Of a stretch of DNA of 64,000 nt, positions 49,702 through 60,282 are shown piece after piece (the stretch's first letter is position 1; each line of letters begins with the position of its first letter). Origin of the DNA: Hymenobacter sp. YC55 (GTDB lineage: Bacteria; Bacteroidota; Bacteroidia; Cytophagales; Hymenobacteraceae). Below the pieces are notes generated by a model. That model did not search any database. It saw nothing but the letters and a program-made list of their open reading frames with translations, and was not told the DNA's origin. The stretch is from NCBI RefSeq assembly GCF_029433095.1, contig NZ_JARNTX010000001.1, positions 2,728,001 to 2,792,000 of the forward strand. The letters run 5' to 3'. Both the position numbers and the translations under genes were made by a program.

Positions 49702-52700
49702 CTAGTGTCCGATCAGCACGCGCACGGTTTCGCGCTGTCCATTGACGAGCAAGGAACAAGTGTACAAGCCCGGGGCCAGCTTCTCACTGCGGAGTGACAG
49801 TTCATAGTGCTGGCCTTGGCGCACCTTACCTTCATAGAGCGTGGCTACTTGCTGGCCGAGTTGGTTGTAGACCTGCACTTGCGCCGCCCCATCCTGCACC
49901 GGCCGGAAGCTAACGGTAGTTGGGCCAGTGGTCGGGTTGGGATACACGGCTAACTCCTGCACGTTCTTGCCAGGAGCGTCTAGGGCTAGTGGCGCTCTGG
50001 CAGCCACTACCGGAACTGCTCCCGCTAAGGCTACCGGCCCTGTGTTGATGCTAACCCGACCGTATTTGAGGGTGGCAAAGTCGTAGCCGGTGCCGCTGCC
50101 GAGCGAGTAGCCGGTCACGTACACGTTGTTGCTGGCGTCTGCGGCTATAGCCACTGCTTCATCGTAGCTGTTGCCCGACCCGTTGTAGCGCTCCTCCCAC
50201 AGCAGCCGACTCGTGGTGGTATTCGGGTTAGGATTGGAATCATACTCAATTGTAGCATAGTCATTGGTGCCGGCGCTGTTGTACGACAAACCCGTGACAT
50301 AAACATTGCCCGCTGCGTTGACGGCGACGGCCTTGGCTTCGTCGTAACTGTTGGCGGGGCCATCGTAGCGGTTATTCCAGATAAGTTGACCGTTGCTGCC
50401 GGAGTAGCGCACAGTGCTATAGTCGGCGCTGGGGCCACCATACGACGTGCCCGCTACCACCACGTCGCCTTGGCTAGTAACGGCCAAGTCGGCCACTACA
50501 TCATCTCCATTGGCTGGGTCATTATACCGACTCGCCCAGCTCTGGAAGCCGTCAAATACTCCGTATCGGATGGTCGCAAAGTCGTAGCCCGTGCTAGTGC
50601 CACCGTAGGAGGTGCCCGTCACGGCGACATTGTTTAACGACACGACAACAATCTTGGCGGCCTCATCATAGCCATTGCCAGTGCCATTGTAGATTTTTTC
50701 CCACTGCTGCTGGCCCGTAGTGTCATACTTGAGGGTGGCGTAGTCGCTTTGCGAACTGGTGTAGGTTGTACCCGTCACGTACACGTTGCCTTCATTGTCT
50801 ACTCCTAGGTCGGCAGCCAGATCGAAGCTGTTGGCGGGCCCGTTGTAACGAGTAGCCCAGAGCTGTTGGCCGTTGGTAGTATACTTGAGGGTGGCATAGT
50901 CATAGCTGCTGGTGCTGCCGTTGTCGGAAGAGCCGGTCACGTACACGTTGCCGGCGGCATCTACCTTTACCTTGGCCGCTAAGTCATAGCCATTGGCCGG
51001 GCCATTATAGCGCGTCACCCACAGTTGCTGGCCCGTGGGCGAGTATTTGACGGTGGCATAGTCGCTCTCGGTAGCACTATAGCTCGTGCCGCTCACGTAC
51101 ACGTTGCCTGCGGCATCTACCACCACATTGGTGGGCAAATCCTCGTTGTCAGCCGGGCCGTTGTAGCGCGCTTGCCACTGTAGCTGGCCACTGGCGTTGT
51201 ACTTTACCGTGGCATAGTCGTAGTTGCGCCCGTTGTAGGCGTAGCCCGTCACGTACACGTTGCCCGAAGCATCCGTCGCCACATCCTTGGCTACTTCCGC
51301 GCTGCTGCCTGTGCCCGTAAAACGCGCTTCCCACACCTGCTGCACTTTAAATTGAGCGTACTTGACGGTGGTGAAATTGCCGGTGAAGACGCCGCTGAAA
51401 AGAGACGTTCCCGTTACGTATACATTGCCGGTTGCATCAACGGCGAGGTCTGCCACCTCATCTATGCCATTCCGAGGACCGCCGACACTGTTGTAGCGCG
51501 TGTCCCACACCTGCTGCCCACTGGCCCCGGCATACTTCACGGTGAGGAAGTCGGTGGGGACGCTGGCCAGGGGTTGTGTATTCCCGGTCACGTACACATT
51601 GCCCGCCCCATCCAGGACCAAGCGCCGAACCACGTCTATGCTGTAGCCAGGAATATCAGTGCCTACTGTATTATAGACAGCTGCCCAGAGCTGTTGTCCG
51701 GTAGTTGAAAACTTCACCGTTGCGTAGTCGGTAGAGCCATTGCTGCTGCGGTAAGCATTGCCGGTGATGTACACGTTGCCCGCGGCATCGACCGCCGCAT
51801 CGACCATCTCGTCTCGGCCGTTGGAGGAGTTGTTGTAGCGCGCTTCCCACAACTGCTGACCCGTAGCTCCGTCGTACTTGCGTGCTACATAATCCGTATT
51901 GCCGCTGCCCCCATCCACAGTGCCAGTTATGTACACTTGGCCGGCGGCATCCAAGTCAATGGCTCCTCCTGGCCCAGGCGTGTTCCAAAGTTGTTGCCCT
52001 GTGGCGGTGTATTTGGTGATGCCGTTACTCCTACTCACGTAGACGTTGTCGGCCGCGTCGAGCGCTAGATCCCCACCAGGCGCCGTCCAGAGTTGCTGCC
52101 CATCGGGCGAGTACTTAACCGTAGTGGTGCCTTCCACATACACGTTGCCGGCTTTATCAAGCATCACTTCTGCTGTCCGGTCATTGCTGTCACCCGGTTC
52201 GCTGTAAGCGGCGGCCCATAGTTGCTGGCCGCTAGCCGAGTACTTTATCGTAGCATAGTTGGAAGTGGTAGATGCCTCCGTGAAGGTGTAGCCGGTCACG
52301 TAGACGTTGCCATTGGCATCCACCTTTACATCCGTAGGCTGGTTACTGCCCGATCTTGGCGCCACGTTATAACGTGCTATCCACTGCTGTTGGCCGCTGG
52401 CCGAGTATTTGATGGTGATAAAGTCCTGCCCTGAGGCCAGTTCAAGACGAGGCCCATAGCCAAGCACATAAAAGTTGCCGGCAGCGTCCACGGTCACCCC
52501 TACAGCCCGGTCAATTTGGCCACGCGGCCCCCGATAGGTAAATACTCCTGCTTGGATTACCCTTTCGTTTACCAGCGCCGACTCTTGGGCAGTGCGCATT
52601 GGGGCAGCGAGTGACGACAGCCGCTTCGTTTGGGGGCGTTGATGGAGCTGCGCTACTTGCGCTACCCCACCCGATGCCTTGGCAGCAACCAACGACTGAA

Positions 52701-52866
52701 GCAAAGCCGGAGCACCTGGAGGCAGTGCTTGTACACGAGATAGAACTGGAATTGGCCGCTGTGCCTTGACAGTCGGGGCGACTGGGGTAGTTTGCGCGTA
52801 AGTAGCTGGCATTTGAGCCAGCAACCCGGATGCCAGTGGCAGCATGCGCGTAAAAAAGTGTTTCAT
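49702..52866 (-). CDS. Secreted SBBP-repeat protein B with T9SS sorting domain
   Basis: Start ATG at 52866 (MKHFFTRMLPLASGLLAQMPATYAQ, a signal peptide); the open frame extends further upstream. About 1054 residues: linker, 16 SBBP repeats of which 3 and 4 are short (VYVEGTTTVKY, VYVSRSNGITKY), and the sorting domain (VYPNPTTGPTTVSFRPVQDGAAQ...TVRVLIGH). Repeats 9-12 most resemble repeats 1-4 of gene C, and repeats 8-9 and 15-16 resemble the same positions in gene E. Confidence 0.87.
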   Translation of the reverse strand: MKHFFTRMLPLASGLLAQMPATYAQTTPVAPTVKAQRPIPVLSRVQALPPGAPALLQSLVAAKASGGVAQVAQLHQRPQTKRLSSLAAPMRTAQESALVNERVIQAGVFTYRGPRGQIDRAVGVTVDAAGNFYVLGYGPRLELASGQDFITIKYSASGQQQWIARYNVAPRSGSNQPTDVKVDANGNVYVTGYTFTEASTTSNYATIKYSASGQQLWAAAYSEPGDSNDRTAEVMLDKAGNVYVEGTTTVKYSPDGQQLWTAPGGDLALDAADNVYVSRSNGITKYTATGQQLWNTPGPGGAIDLDAAGQVYITGTVDGGSGNTDYVARKYDGATGQQLWEARYNNSSNGRDEMVDAAVDAAGNVYITGNAYRSSNGSTDYATVKFSTTGQQLWAAVYNTVGTDIPGYSIDVVRRLVLDGAGNVYVTGNTQPLASVPTDFLTVKYAGASGQQVWDTRYNSVGGPRNGIDEVADLAVDATGNVYVTGTSLFSGVFTGNFTTVKYAQFKVQQVWEARFTGTGSSAEVAKDVATDASGNVYVTGYAYNGRNYDYATVKYNASGQLQWQARYNGPADNEDLPTNVVVDAAGNVYVSGTSYSATESDYATVKYSPTGQQLWVTRYNGPANGYDLAAKVKVDAAGNVYVTGSSDNGSTSSYDYATLKYTTNGQQLWATRYNGPANSFDLAADLGVDNEGNVYVTGTTYTSSQSDYATLKYDTTGQQQWEKIYNGTGNGYDEAAKIVVVSLNNVAVTGTSYGGTSTGYDFATIRYGVFDGFQSWASRYNDPANGDDVVADLAVTSQGDVVVAGTSYGGPSADYSTVRYSGSNGQLIWNNRYDGPANSYDEAKAVAVNAAGNVYVTGLSYNSAGTNDYATIEYDSNPNPNTTTSRLLWEERYNGSGNSYDEAVAIAADASNNVYVTGYSLGSGTGYDFATLKYGRVSINTGPVALAGAVPVVAARAPLALDAPGKNVQELAVYPNPTTGPTTVSFRPVQDGAAQVQVYNQLGQQVATLYEGKVRQGQHYELSLRSEKLAPGLYTCSLLVNGQRETVRVLIGH

Positions 52867-53222
52867 GCAATGAGGGATAAAAATTGAGGGATATAAGAGG
52901 GGAAATGACAAGTTTTACTTACAAAGAGCATCACAAAAAAGGGGGCTTCTGCCTCAAACACTACCTTTCCAGCTATTTAACTTAGTTTGCTCATAGCTAG
53001 CTATTTACACGTCTCTATCAGCACCTGGTTTAAGGCAAAAGATCAATAAATAGTCGGTAAAATTCTATACATAATTTGGGACACAATTCCTTGTAAAGAC
53101 ACCGCATAGAATAGCCGTTCCCCTTACCTAATCAACTGCCACAGCCCTCGTTGATAGCATAAAAAAACGCCCCCAAAATATTTGGAGGCGCTTTCGGTAC
53201 TTGCCAAGAATGTTTGCGGGTT
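52867..53222. other. Intergenic region SBBP B-C
   Basis: About 355 bp; holds the terminator of C at 53164-53193 (imperfect) and the upstream region of B. Nothing else supported. Confidence 0.4.
53164..53193 (-). terminator. Terminator of SBBP gene C
   Basis: acgcccccaaa with tttggaggcgc, one mismatch, A run on the plus strand (T run in the transcript). Confidence 0.7.
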
Positions 53223-56200
53223 TTAATGCGCAATTAGCAAGCGCACAGTCTCCCGCTGGCCGTTGACGAGCAACGAGCAGGTATACAGGCCGTCCGTCAG
53301 CTTTTCGCTGTGCAGCGGCAGCTCGTAGTACTGGCCCTTGTGCACTTTGCCTTCATACAAGCTGGCTACTTGCTGGCCGAGTTGGTTGTAGACCCGCACT
53401 TGCGCCGCCCCATCTCGCACCGGCCGGAAGCTAACGGTAGTTGGGCCCGTGGCCGGGTTGGGATACACGGCTAGCTCCTGCACGTTCTTGCCGGAAGCGG
53501 TCAGCGTGGGGCGGGTGGCGGCTACTAGGGCCGTTGGGGCCGAAGGGCTGGTTTGGGTGTATTTGATAGTGACGATGTCGTAATTGTTGTTGTTGGCGCT
53601 AACGGAATTTCCCGTTACATACACATCTCCGGCGGCGCTTACGGCCAAGGCTCTTGGCACATCGCTGCCATTGCTGGGGCCATTGTAGCGCGCCTCCCAC
53701 ACCAAGTCACCACTGGGCGAGTATTTCACCGTGGCATAGTCGGCAGTGCTTCCCTCTGAAGAGCCGGTTACGTAAACACTACCGGCCGCATCCACATCTA
53801 AGCTAGTAGCCCGGCTGTTGTTGTTGCCCCCGTTGAAGCGGGCCACCCACAGCTGTTGGCCGCTCGGCGAGTACTTGACGGTAGCGTACTCGTAAATAGT
53901 GCCGCGGTTACGGTCGGTTTGGTCGGAGGAGTAACCCGTCACGTACACATTCCCGGCCGCGTCCAGGGCTAAATCAGTGGTTACCTCTTCTGATTTGTCG
54001 GGACCCTCGTAGCTGATTTCCCATAGCTTCTGGCCATTGGCTCCGGCGTACTTAATAGTGGTATAATGATAGTCGAGTTGGCCGGTTCCGCCAGCAGACC
54101 AACCCGTCACGATTGCATCGCCAGCAGCATCCACTGCTATGTTTGTTGGAAAGTCATTGCCGGTTCCGGGGCCGTTGTAGCGTTCAAGCCAGAGCTGCTG
54201 GCCGGTGGCTGCCGTGTACTTGATGGTCACATAATCGTAGCTGCTGAGGCCGTATGAGCGACCCGTCACATACACGAAGCCCGCCGGGTCAACGGTGATG
54301 TCGCTGGCACGGTTATTACCGTTTCCGATGTACCGAGCCTCCCATAGCGGGCGGCTGTTGCTTCCGTCATACTTTATAGTAAGGATAATAGAGGAAGTAC
54401 GACCCGTAGTACCCGTCACGTACACGTTGCCGGCGGCATCGAGGGCGAGGCTGACACCTTCGCTAAAGCTTGATCCGTTGTTGTTGGTCACCCACAACAG
54501 CTGACCGCTAGGCGAATACTTGAAGATGATGTACTGGCTATTACTAACTCCTGCCACAAACACATTGCCGGCCGCGTCTACAGCAATACTAGCTGGCTGG
54601 ATAGTCAGGCCCGAAACCAGATAAAGCTGGTAAGTGGCACTCCATAGATACTGACCAGTTGGCGAGTACTTAATTGTCACGAACTTCCCCGCGCTTGTTC
54701 CGGTAACGTAGGTATTCCCGGCGGCGTCCACCGTCATGTCGGTGGCATAATCCGGGATATTATACGGCCCTTTGTACTGCGTTGCCCAACTTGTCTCGCC
54801 GTATTGCTGCCCCAACTTGGTCGTAAAGAATTCGGCGTCGACAACTCCCGTCACGTACACGTTACCGGCTGCGTCCACGGCTACGGCCTTAGCTGCATCG
54901 TTGTTGTTGTAGAATCCGTCATAATACGTACGCCAGAGCTGCTGCCCATAGGTTCCGTCGTACTTGATGGTCATATAAGCGAAGTTCTTTCCCCGGTAGC
55001 TGCGTCCCGTCACGATGATATTGTTCGTGCGGTCCACTACCACAGCACTAGGCTCATCGTAGTCGTTAGTGCCTGGGTTAGCTACCAGTTGCAAGAGTTG
55101 CTGGCCGCTGGCGGCGTCGTACTTGAGGGTAACGTAGTCGGAGTTGGTGCCGCTGCCGAGCGAGTAGCCAGCTACAATCACGTTGCCAACGTTGTCCGTG
55201 CTTATAGCCGTGCCCTCATCGTAGTTGGTGCCGACCCCGTTGTAGCGCATTGCCCAGCTTTGTTGCCCGCTGGCCCCATCGTAGCGGACGGTAGCATAGT
55301 CGTAGCTGGTGCCACTGTCGCTGGTGCCGGTCACGGCCACATTGCCGCTGGCATCAATGCTCAACGCCCGCACGAGGTCATAGCTGTTGAAAGGACCGTT
55401 GTAAAATGCTTCCCAGAGCACTTGGCCCGTGGGCGAGTACTTCACCGTGGCATAGTCGCTTTGGGTGGCGGAGTAGGTGGCACCGGTTACGACTGCATTT
55501 CCATCTTTGTCAACGGCCAGATCCGCGGCGAGGTCGAAGCTGTTGGCCGGCCCGTTGTAGCGCGCTTCCCAGAGCTGCTGGCCGTTGGTGTTGTACTTGA
55601 GCGTGACGTAGTCGTAGCTGCTAGTAGAGCCGTTGTCGGAAGAGCCCGTCACGTACACATTGCCCGCCGCATCTACGGCTACCTTGGAGGCGTAGTCGTA
55701 GCTGTTGGCGGGACCGTTGTAGCGCGCCTCCCAGCGCTTTTCGCCATTGGTTGAGTATTTGATGGTGGCATAGTCGCTCCCGGTGGCACTGTAGCTGGTG
55801 CCGCTCACGTACACGTTGCCGGCCGCATCCACGGCGATGTTGGTCGGCACGTCGTCACCTGATCCGTTGTAGCGCGCTTCCCAAATCTGCTGGCCCGTGG
55901 GTGACAACTTCACCGTGAGATAGTCGTAGTTGCTGCCGTTGCCAAAAGAGTAGCCGGTCACGTAGACATTGCCCAGGGCATCCACGGCCACCGACTCTGC
56001 CCCATCATAGCTGTTGCTGCCTCCATTGTAGCGCGTAACCCACGCTTCGCTAACGGGGCCGCTGGTAGCCTCTTGGGCAAGAGCGCCTGCTACCGGAACT
56101 GTTGTCCGGGCGCTGGAAGGAGCAAGTAGGCGCTGGTTAGCTCCTAGTTTACCTACGACGTTAGCCCTACCGGGCGATGGCAAGTGCAGGGACTGTACGC

Positions 56201-56342
56201 CGCCGGGCAATGGTGGCGCAGCAGGCAAAGACTTCTGAGCTCTAGTTGAAGCTTGAAGCTGGTGGGTCTGTGCCTGCGCAGCGGGCCCATAAAGGAGCAG
56301 GCATGCTGCCAGCGGCAGCAAACGCGTAAACGCTTGTTTCAT
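53223..56342 (-). CDS. Secreted SBBP-repeat protein C with T9SS sorting domain
   Basis: 1039 residues from an ATG. Signal peptide FTRLLPLAACLLLYGPAAQAQ, linker, 16 SBBP repeats, sorting domain (VYPNPATGPTTVSFRPVRDGAAQVRVYNQLGQQ...LLIAH). The repeats are more diverse here than in A or D; number 8 (AVAVDAAGNVYVTGVVDAEF) and 9-10 are short. Repeats 1-4 match repeats 9-12 of gene B, a shift of eight. Confidence 0.87.
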   Translation of the reverse strand: MKQAFTRLLPLAACLLLYGPAAQAQTHQLQASTRAQKSLPAAPPLPGGVQSLHLPSPGRANVVGKLGANQRLLAPSSARTTVPVAGALAQEATSGPVSEAWVTRYNGGSNSYDGAESVAVDALGNVYVTGYSFGNGSNYDYLTVKLSPTGQQIWEARYNGSGDDVPTNIAVDAAGNVYVSGTSYSATGSDYATIKYSTNGEKRWEARYNGPANSYDYASKVAVDAAGNVYVTGSSDNGSTSSYDYVTLKYNTNGQQLWEARYNGPANSFDLAADLAVDKDGNAVVTGATYSATQSDYATVKYSPTGQVLWEAFYNGPFNSYDLVRALSIDASGNVAVTGTSDSGTSYDYATVRYDGASGQQSWAMRYNGVGTNYDEGTAISTDNVGNVIVAGYSLGSGTNSDYVTLKYDAASGQQLLQLVANPGTNDYDEPSAVVVDRTNNIIVTGRSYRGKNFAYMTIKYDGTYGQQLWRTYYDGFYNNNDAAKAVAVDAAGNVYVTGVVDAEFFTTKLGQQYGETSWATQYKGPYNIPDYATDMTVDAAGNTYVTGTSAGKFVTIKYSPTGQYLWSATYQLYLVSGLTIQPASIAVDAAGNVFVAGVSNSQYIIFKYSPSGQLLWVTNNNGSSFSEGVSLALDAAGNVYVTGTTGRTSSIILTIKYDGSNSRPLWEARYIGNGNNRASDITVDPAGFVYVTGRSYGLSSYDYVTIKYTAATGQQLWLERYNGPGTGNDFPTNIAVDAAGDAIVTGWSAGGTGQLDYHYTTIKYAGANGQKLWEISYEGPDKSEEVTTDLALDAAGNVYVTGYSSDQTDRNRGTIYEYATVKYSPSGQQLWVARFNGGNNNSRATSLDVDAAGSVYVTGSSEGSTADYATVKYSPSGDLVWEARYNGPSNGSDVPRALAVSAAGDVYVTGNSVSANNNNYDIVTIKYTQTSPSAPTALVAATRPTLTASGKNVQELAVYPNPATGPTTVSFRPVRDGAAQVRVYNQLGQQVASLYEGKVHKGQYYELPLHSEKLTDGLYTCSLLVNGQRETVRLLIAH

Positions 56343-56690
56343 AGAGAAGCGGTGATAAGGAAAGAAAAGATGGCTACGGCCTGTCTATAACAGGAAGAAT
56401 GCTAAAAATAGGCCGATCAATTAACGGGCATAACGTACGCGCAGCTTGCAGTTTTGGGTATGAGCTTCACTCAACAACTAACTGCCGCTAGGCTCCAAAT
56501 TCAACCTGAAGTACCTAAAAAGAAACGGGAACGACTAGCGTATAATCATAAAATAACTCCGTTATATACCATAGTGATAGAGCTCCTTTTTATGAGAGGC
56601 ACCTAGCCTATAGAGGGCTGTTTTTATTAAAACAAAGCGTCCTTGGAGCTACTCCAAGGACGCTTGCTAAAAATGAAATGCGTGGTAGCC
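56343..56690. other. Intergenic region SBBP C-D
   Basis: About 350 bp; promoter region of C and terminator of D at 56635-56665. Nothing else supported. Confidence 0.4.
56635..56665 (-). terminator. Terminator of SBBP gene D
   Basis: aagcgtccttgga (56635-56647) with tccaaggacgctt (56653-56665), perfect. Confidence 0.85.
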
Positions 56691-59600
56691 TCAATGACTT
56701 ATCACCACCCGTACCGTTTCACGTTGGCCGTTGACCAGCAGCGAGCAAGTGTACAAGCCGGGCGCCAGCTTTTGGCTGTGGAGTGGCAGCTCGTAGTGCT
56801 GCCCTTTATGCACCTTGCCTTCATACAAGGTAGCTACCTGCTGACCGAGCTGGTTGTAGACCCGCACTTGCGCCGCCCCATCCTGCACCGGCCGGAAGCT
56901 TACTGAAGCTTGACCAGCAGCCGGATTCGGATATACGGCTAGCTCCTGCACGTTGCTACCAGCGGCGGCCAGAACCGAACGCGTGGCGGCTACTACACCA
57001 GCGGAAGCGGTAGTGCTCGTCTGCACGTACTTGATGGTGGCAAAGTCGGTGTTCACGTAGAGGCTGTAGGAACTGCCGGTTACGTACACGTTGCCCGCCG
57101 CGTCTACGGCAAGGCCATTGGCCTGATCGACACGGTCGGGGACGCCATCGTAGCGAATATCCCAGAGCTGCTGACCGGTAGCCGCCTCGTACTTGAGGGT
57201 GGCATAATCGTAGCTTTCCGAGCTGCTGGTATTGTCAGAGTAGCCGGTTACGTAGGCATTGCCAGCGGCATCCAGCGCCACATCGGTGGCCACATCCACG
57301 CCGTTGCCGGGGCCGTTGTAGCGCGTTACCCACAGCTGTTGGCCACTGGCCCCGTCGTACTTGAGCGTGGCGTAGTCGGAGCTGCTGAAGGCCGGGCCGC
57401 TGTAGGAACGGCCCGTCACGTACACGTGGCCGGTGGTGGGGTCGACGGCTAGTTTGGCCGCTTGGTCGCTACGGTTGCCGGGGCCGTTGTAGCGCGTGGC
57501 CCAGAGCTGCTGGCCGCTGGATGCGTATTTCACGGTGGCGTAATCGTAGCTGCCGGTGGTGCCAATCGACTGGCCGGTTACCAACACGTTGCCGCTGGCG
57601 TCCACGGCTATGTCGGTGGCCGTGCCATTGCCATTGCCTACCCCGCTATACGGCGCTTCCCAGAGCTGCTGACCACTGGCCGAATATTTGACGGTGAGGT
57701 AATCGAAACGGCCGTAGGTGGCACCAGTCACGTACACGTTGCCGGTGGCATCCACGGCCAGGGCACTGGCTTGGTCGTTGCTGGCGCCGGCGCCGTTGTA
57801 GCGCGCCACCCACAGCTCTTCGCCCGTGGGTGCGTATTTGATGGTGGCGTAGTCGTAGCTGGTACCGGTGCCAATGGAAAAGCCGGTCACGTACACGTTA
57901 CCGGCCGCATCGACCACTACCTCGTTGGGAGCATCCATGGTATTGGCCGGCCCGTTGTAGCGGGCCACCCACAGCTGCTGGCCACTAGGCGAGTACTTGA
58001 CGGTTGCGTAATCGGAGTTGCTGGTGCCCGTTACGTACACGTTGCCTGCCGCGTCCACGGCCACGCTAATGGCCGTATCAAAACTGTCGCCGGGGCCGTC
58101 GTAGCGGGCTTCCCACAATTTGGCGCCGCTCGCCGAGTACTTGATGGTGGCATAGTCGTAGCGGCTGCCGCTGCCCGCCGACGAGCCGGTCACGTACACG
58201 TTGCCGGCCGCATCCACCGCTATGTCCTTGGCTTGGTCGTCGTTGTTGATGGCTTGCGCATCGGTGTAGCGGGCTTCCCAGAGTTGCTGGCCGCTGGCGG
58301 CGGCATACTTGAGCGTGGCATAGTCGGCATCGATAGTGCTGGTGTTGGAGATGCCCGTGACCACCACATTGCCCCCCGCATCCACGGCCAAGCTCACGGC
58401 CTGCTCGTCGCCCGCTGTTGCCCTGTTGTAGCGGCTGGCCCACAGCGGCTGCCCACTGGCTCCGGCGTACTTGACCGTAGCATACTCGCTCTGGCCAGCG
58501 CTGTTATAGGAGCGCCCCGTCACGGCCACGTTGCCCGCCGCATCGACTACCACGTCCTTGGCTTCCTCGTAGCTGCTGTCAGAGCCGTTGTAGCGCGCTT
58601 CCCACAGCGGCTGCCCACTGGCGGCTTCGTACTTGAGCGTGACGTAGTCCCAGTTGCCGCCGCCCACGTCGGCAAAGCCCGTCACGGCCACGTTGCCCGC
58701 GGCATCCAGGGCTACGCCACTGGCTTCGTCGTAGCTGTTGCCGGCCCCGTTGTAGCGCATCGCCCACTGCTGCTGCCCACTGCTCGAGTAGCGCACGGTG
58801 GCATAGTCGTAGCTGCTACCATTATCGGACGTACCCGTCACCACGACGTTGCCGGCCGCATCCACGGCCAGGTCGCGCACCAGGTCATAGCCGCTGGCCG
58901 GGCCATTGTAGCGCGCCACCCACAGGGGCTGCCCGCCAGCGGTAGAGTACTTCAGGGTCAGGTAGTCGCCTTGGTTGCCCGCGTAAGCGTTGCCCGTCAC
59001 GTACACGTTGCCGCTCGCATCCACGGCCAGCGTGGTGGGCAGCTCGTCGCTGCTGCCGCTGCCACTGTAGCGCGCACTCCAGAGCTGGGCTCCCACCGAT
59101 GAGTATTTCACCGTCACGTAGTCGTAGCTGCTGGCCGGGCCGTTGTAGGAGGCGCCCGTTACCAGCACGTTACCGGCTCCGTCCACGGCCAGGCTCGTGG
59201 CCAGGTCGTCGCTGTTGGCCGCCCCATCGTAGCGCGCGGCCCATAGCTGCTGCCCACTAGCCCCGTCGTACTTGACCGTGGCGTAGCCGTAGTTGCCGGT
59301 GCGCGCAAACGAGCCGCCTGTCACGTACACATTGCCTGCCGCGTCTACCGCAATGCCTTTCGGCACATCGTCGCTATTGCCTGACCCGTTGTAGCGCACG
59401 TTCCACAGCTCTTCACCGGTGGCCGAGTACTTCACCGTGACATAGTCGTAGTCGATGGAGAAGACGCTGCTGGCGGTGCCCGTCACGTACACGTTGCCTT
59501 CGGCGTCGGTGGTGGTAGCGGCGGCCAAATCGTAGCTGGCGGTGGGGCCGCTGTAGCGGGCGGCCCATGCCTCCGCAACCGGGCCGGCTGCTGGCGCCTG

Positions 59601-59861
59601 TATACTTTTGCTGGCAGCTACTTGTGCGTCTTGTGTTACCTGGTTGGTGGCTGTCCGTTTGCTGACGGCGCTTGTACCTTTTGGCAACGCATGGTGCAGG
59701 GCCCGCGCGCCGGGGGGCAGCACAAATTCTTGGACCGGTGCAAGCAGCGGCTTCTGCTTTTTAATGGAAGCAGGAGCTAGCCTGGTCTGCGCCTGGGTGG
59801 TTGGCACCACGAAAAGCAAGCCGGCTGCTAGCGGCAGCAAACAAGTAAAAGATTGTTTCAT
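56691..59861 (-). CDS. Secreted SBBP-repeat protein D with T9SS sorting domain
   Basis: The ATG at 59861 (MKQSFTCLLPLAAGLLFVVPTTQAQ) gives the signal peptide; the open frame extends 37 codons upstream. About 1056 residues: 16 SBBP repeats and a sorting domain (VYPNPAAGQASVSFRPVQDG...TVRVVISH). Repeats 3-8 are nearly the same as in gene A at the DNA level, in a 1022-bp block without gaps, while the rest differs, which suggests gene conversion. Confidence 0.88.
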   Translation of the reverse strand: MKQSFTCLLPLAAGLLFVVPTTQAQTRLAPASIKKQKPLLAPVQEFVLPPGARALHHALPKGTSAVSKRTATNQVTQDAQVAASKSIQAPAAGPVAEAWAARYSGPTASYDLAAATTTDAEGNVYVTGTASSVFSIDYDYVTVKYSATGEELWNVRYNGSGNSDDVPKGIAVDAAGNVYVTGGSFARTGNYGYATVKYDGASGQQLWAARYDGAANSDDLATSLAVDGAGNVLVTGASYNGPASSYDYVTVKYSSVGAQLWSARYSGSGSSDELPTTLAVDASGNVYVTGNAYAGNQGDYLTLKYSTAGGQPLWVARYNGPASGYDLVRDLAVDAAGNVVVTGTSDNGSSYDYATVRYSSSGQQQWAMRYNGAGNSYDEASGVALDAAGNVAVTGFADVGGGNWDYVTLKYEAASGQPLWEARYNGSDSSYEEAKDVVVDAAGNVAVTGRSYNSAGQSEYATVKYAGASGQPLWASRYNRATAGDEQAVSLAVDAGGNVVVTGISNTSTIDADYATLKYAAASGQQLWEARYTDAQAINNDDQAKDIAVDAAGNVYVTGSSAGSGSRYDYATIKYSASGAKLWEARYDGPGDSFDTAISVAVDAAGNVYVTGTSNSDYATVKYSPSGQQLWVARYNGPANTMDAPNEVVVDAAGNVYVTGFSIGTGTSYDYATIKYAPTGEELWVARYNGAGASNDQASALAVDATGNVYVTGATYGRFDYLTVKYSASGQQLWEAPYSGVGNGNGTATDIAVDASGNVLVTGQSIGTTGSYDYATVKYASSGQQLWATRYNGPGNRSDQAAKLAVDPTTGHVYVTGRSYSGPAFSSSDYATLKYDGASGQQLWVTRYNGPGNGVDVATDVALDAAGNAYVTGYSDNTSSSESYDYATLKYEAATGQQLWDIRYDGVPDRVDQANGLAVDAAGNVYVTGSSYSLYVNTDFATIKYVQTSTTASAGVVAATRSVLAAAGSNVQELAVYPNPAAGQASVSFRPVQDGAAQVRVYNQLGQQVATLYEGKVHKGQHYELPLHSQKLAPGLYTCSLLVNGQRETVRVVISH
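58265..59286. repeat. Segment of gene D nearly identical to gene A
   Basis: Partner of 47673-48694. Confidence 0.8.
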
Positions 59862-60282
59862 AGGGTAAGGGGTTGGAAATAAAAGGCCATTACCGGCCTG
59901 TAGAACAAGAAAAGCGACCTTAATAGAGGCAAGAATAAGTAGCCCTAGTTTCTCTTTTTTAGGTCCGAGCACTGCCCGAAACGCACAATCAACAGCACGA
60001 AAACCGGCGCCAAGTACCGGAAAATAAGCCTACCACAACAAGGCCTAGCAATAAAACTACACGCTTTCCCTGACAGCTCAACCATCTACCTTGTTATCGT
60101 TGAAATCTACCGACAGACGCCGCCGGATGGGGCTCTAAGCTTGACGAACAGCCACGTGGCAGGTTCCGGCCCGGCCCTTCTCTTACCTCACCAATCTACC
60201 GCAGTAAGCTCCCCTACCCCACAAAAAGACGCCTCCGGAACGAGTCCAGAGGCGCTTTCAGTAATTTCAGGTGCCTAAACAC
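59862..60282. other. Intergenic region SBBP D-E
   Basis: About 420 bp; promoter region of D and terminator of E at 60224-60258. Nothing else supported. Confidence 0.4.
60224..60258 (-). terminator. Terminator of SBBP gene E
   Basis: Imperfect hairpin aagacgcctccgga / tccagaggcgctt. Confidence 0.75.

Noticed and set aside
57462..59102. Long plus-strand ORF of 546 codons opposite SBBP gene D
   Set aside because: It is antisense to a well-supported repeat gene. Because the repeats share codon use, the opposite frame stays open in every unit; the translation is itself a periodic Gly/His/Val-rich shadow.
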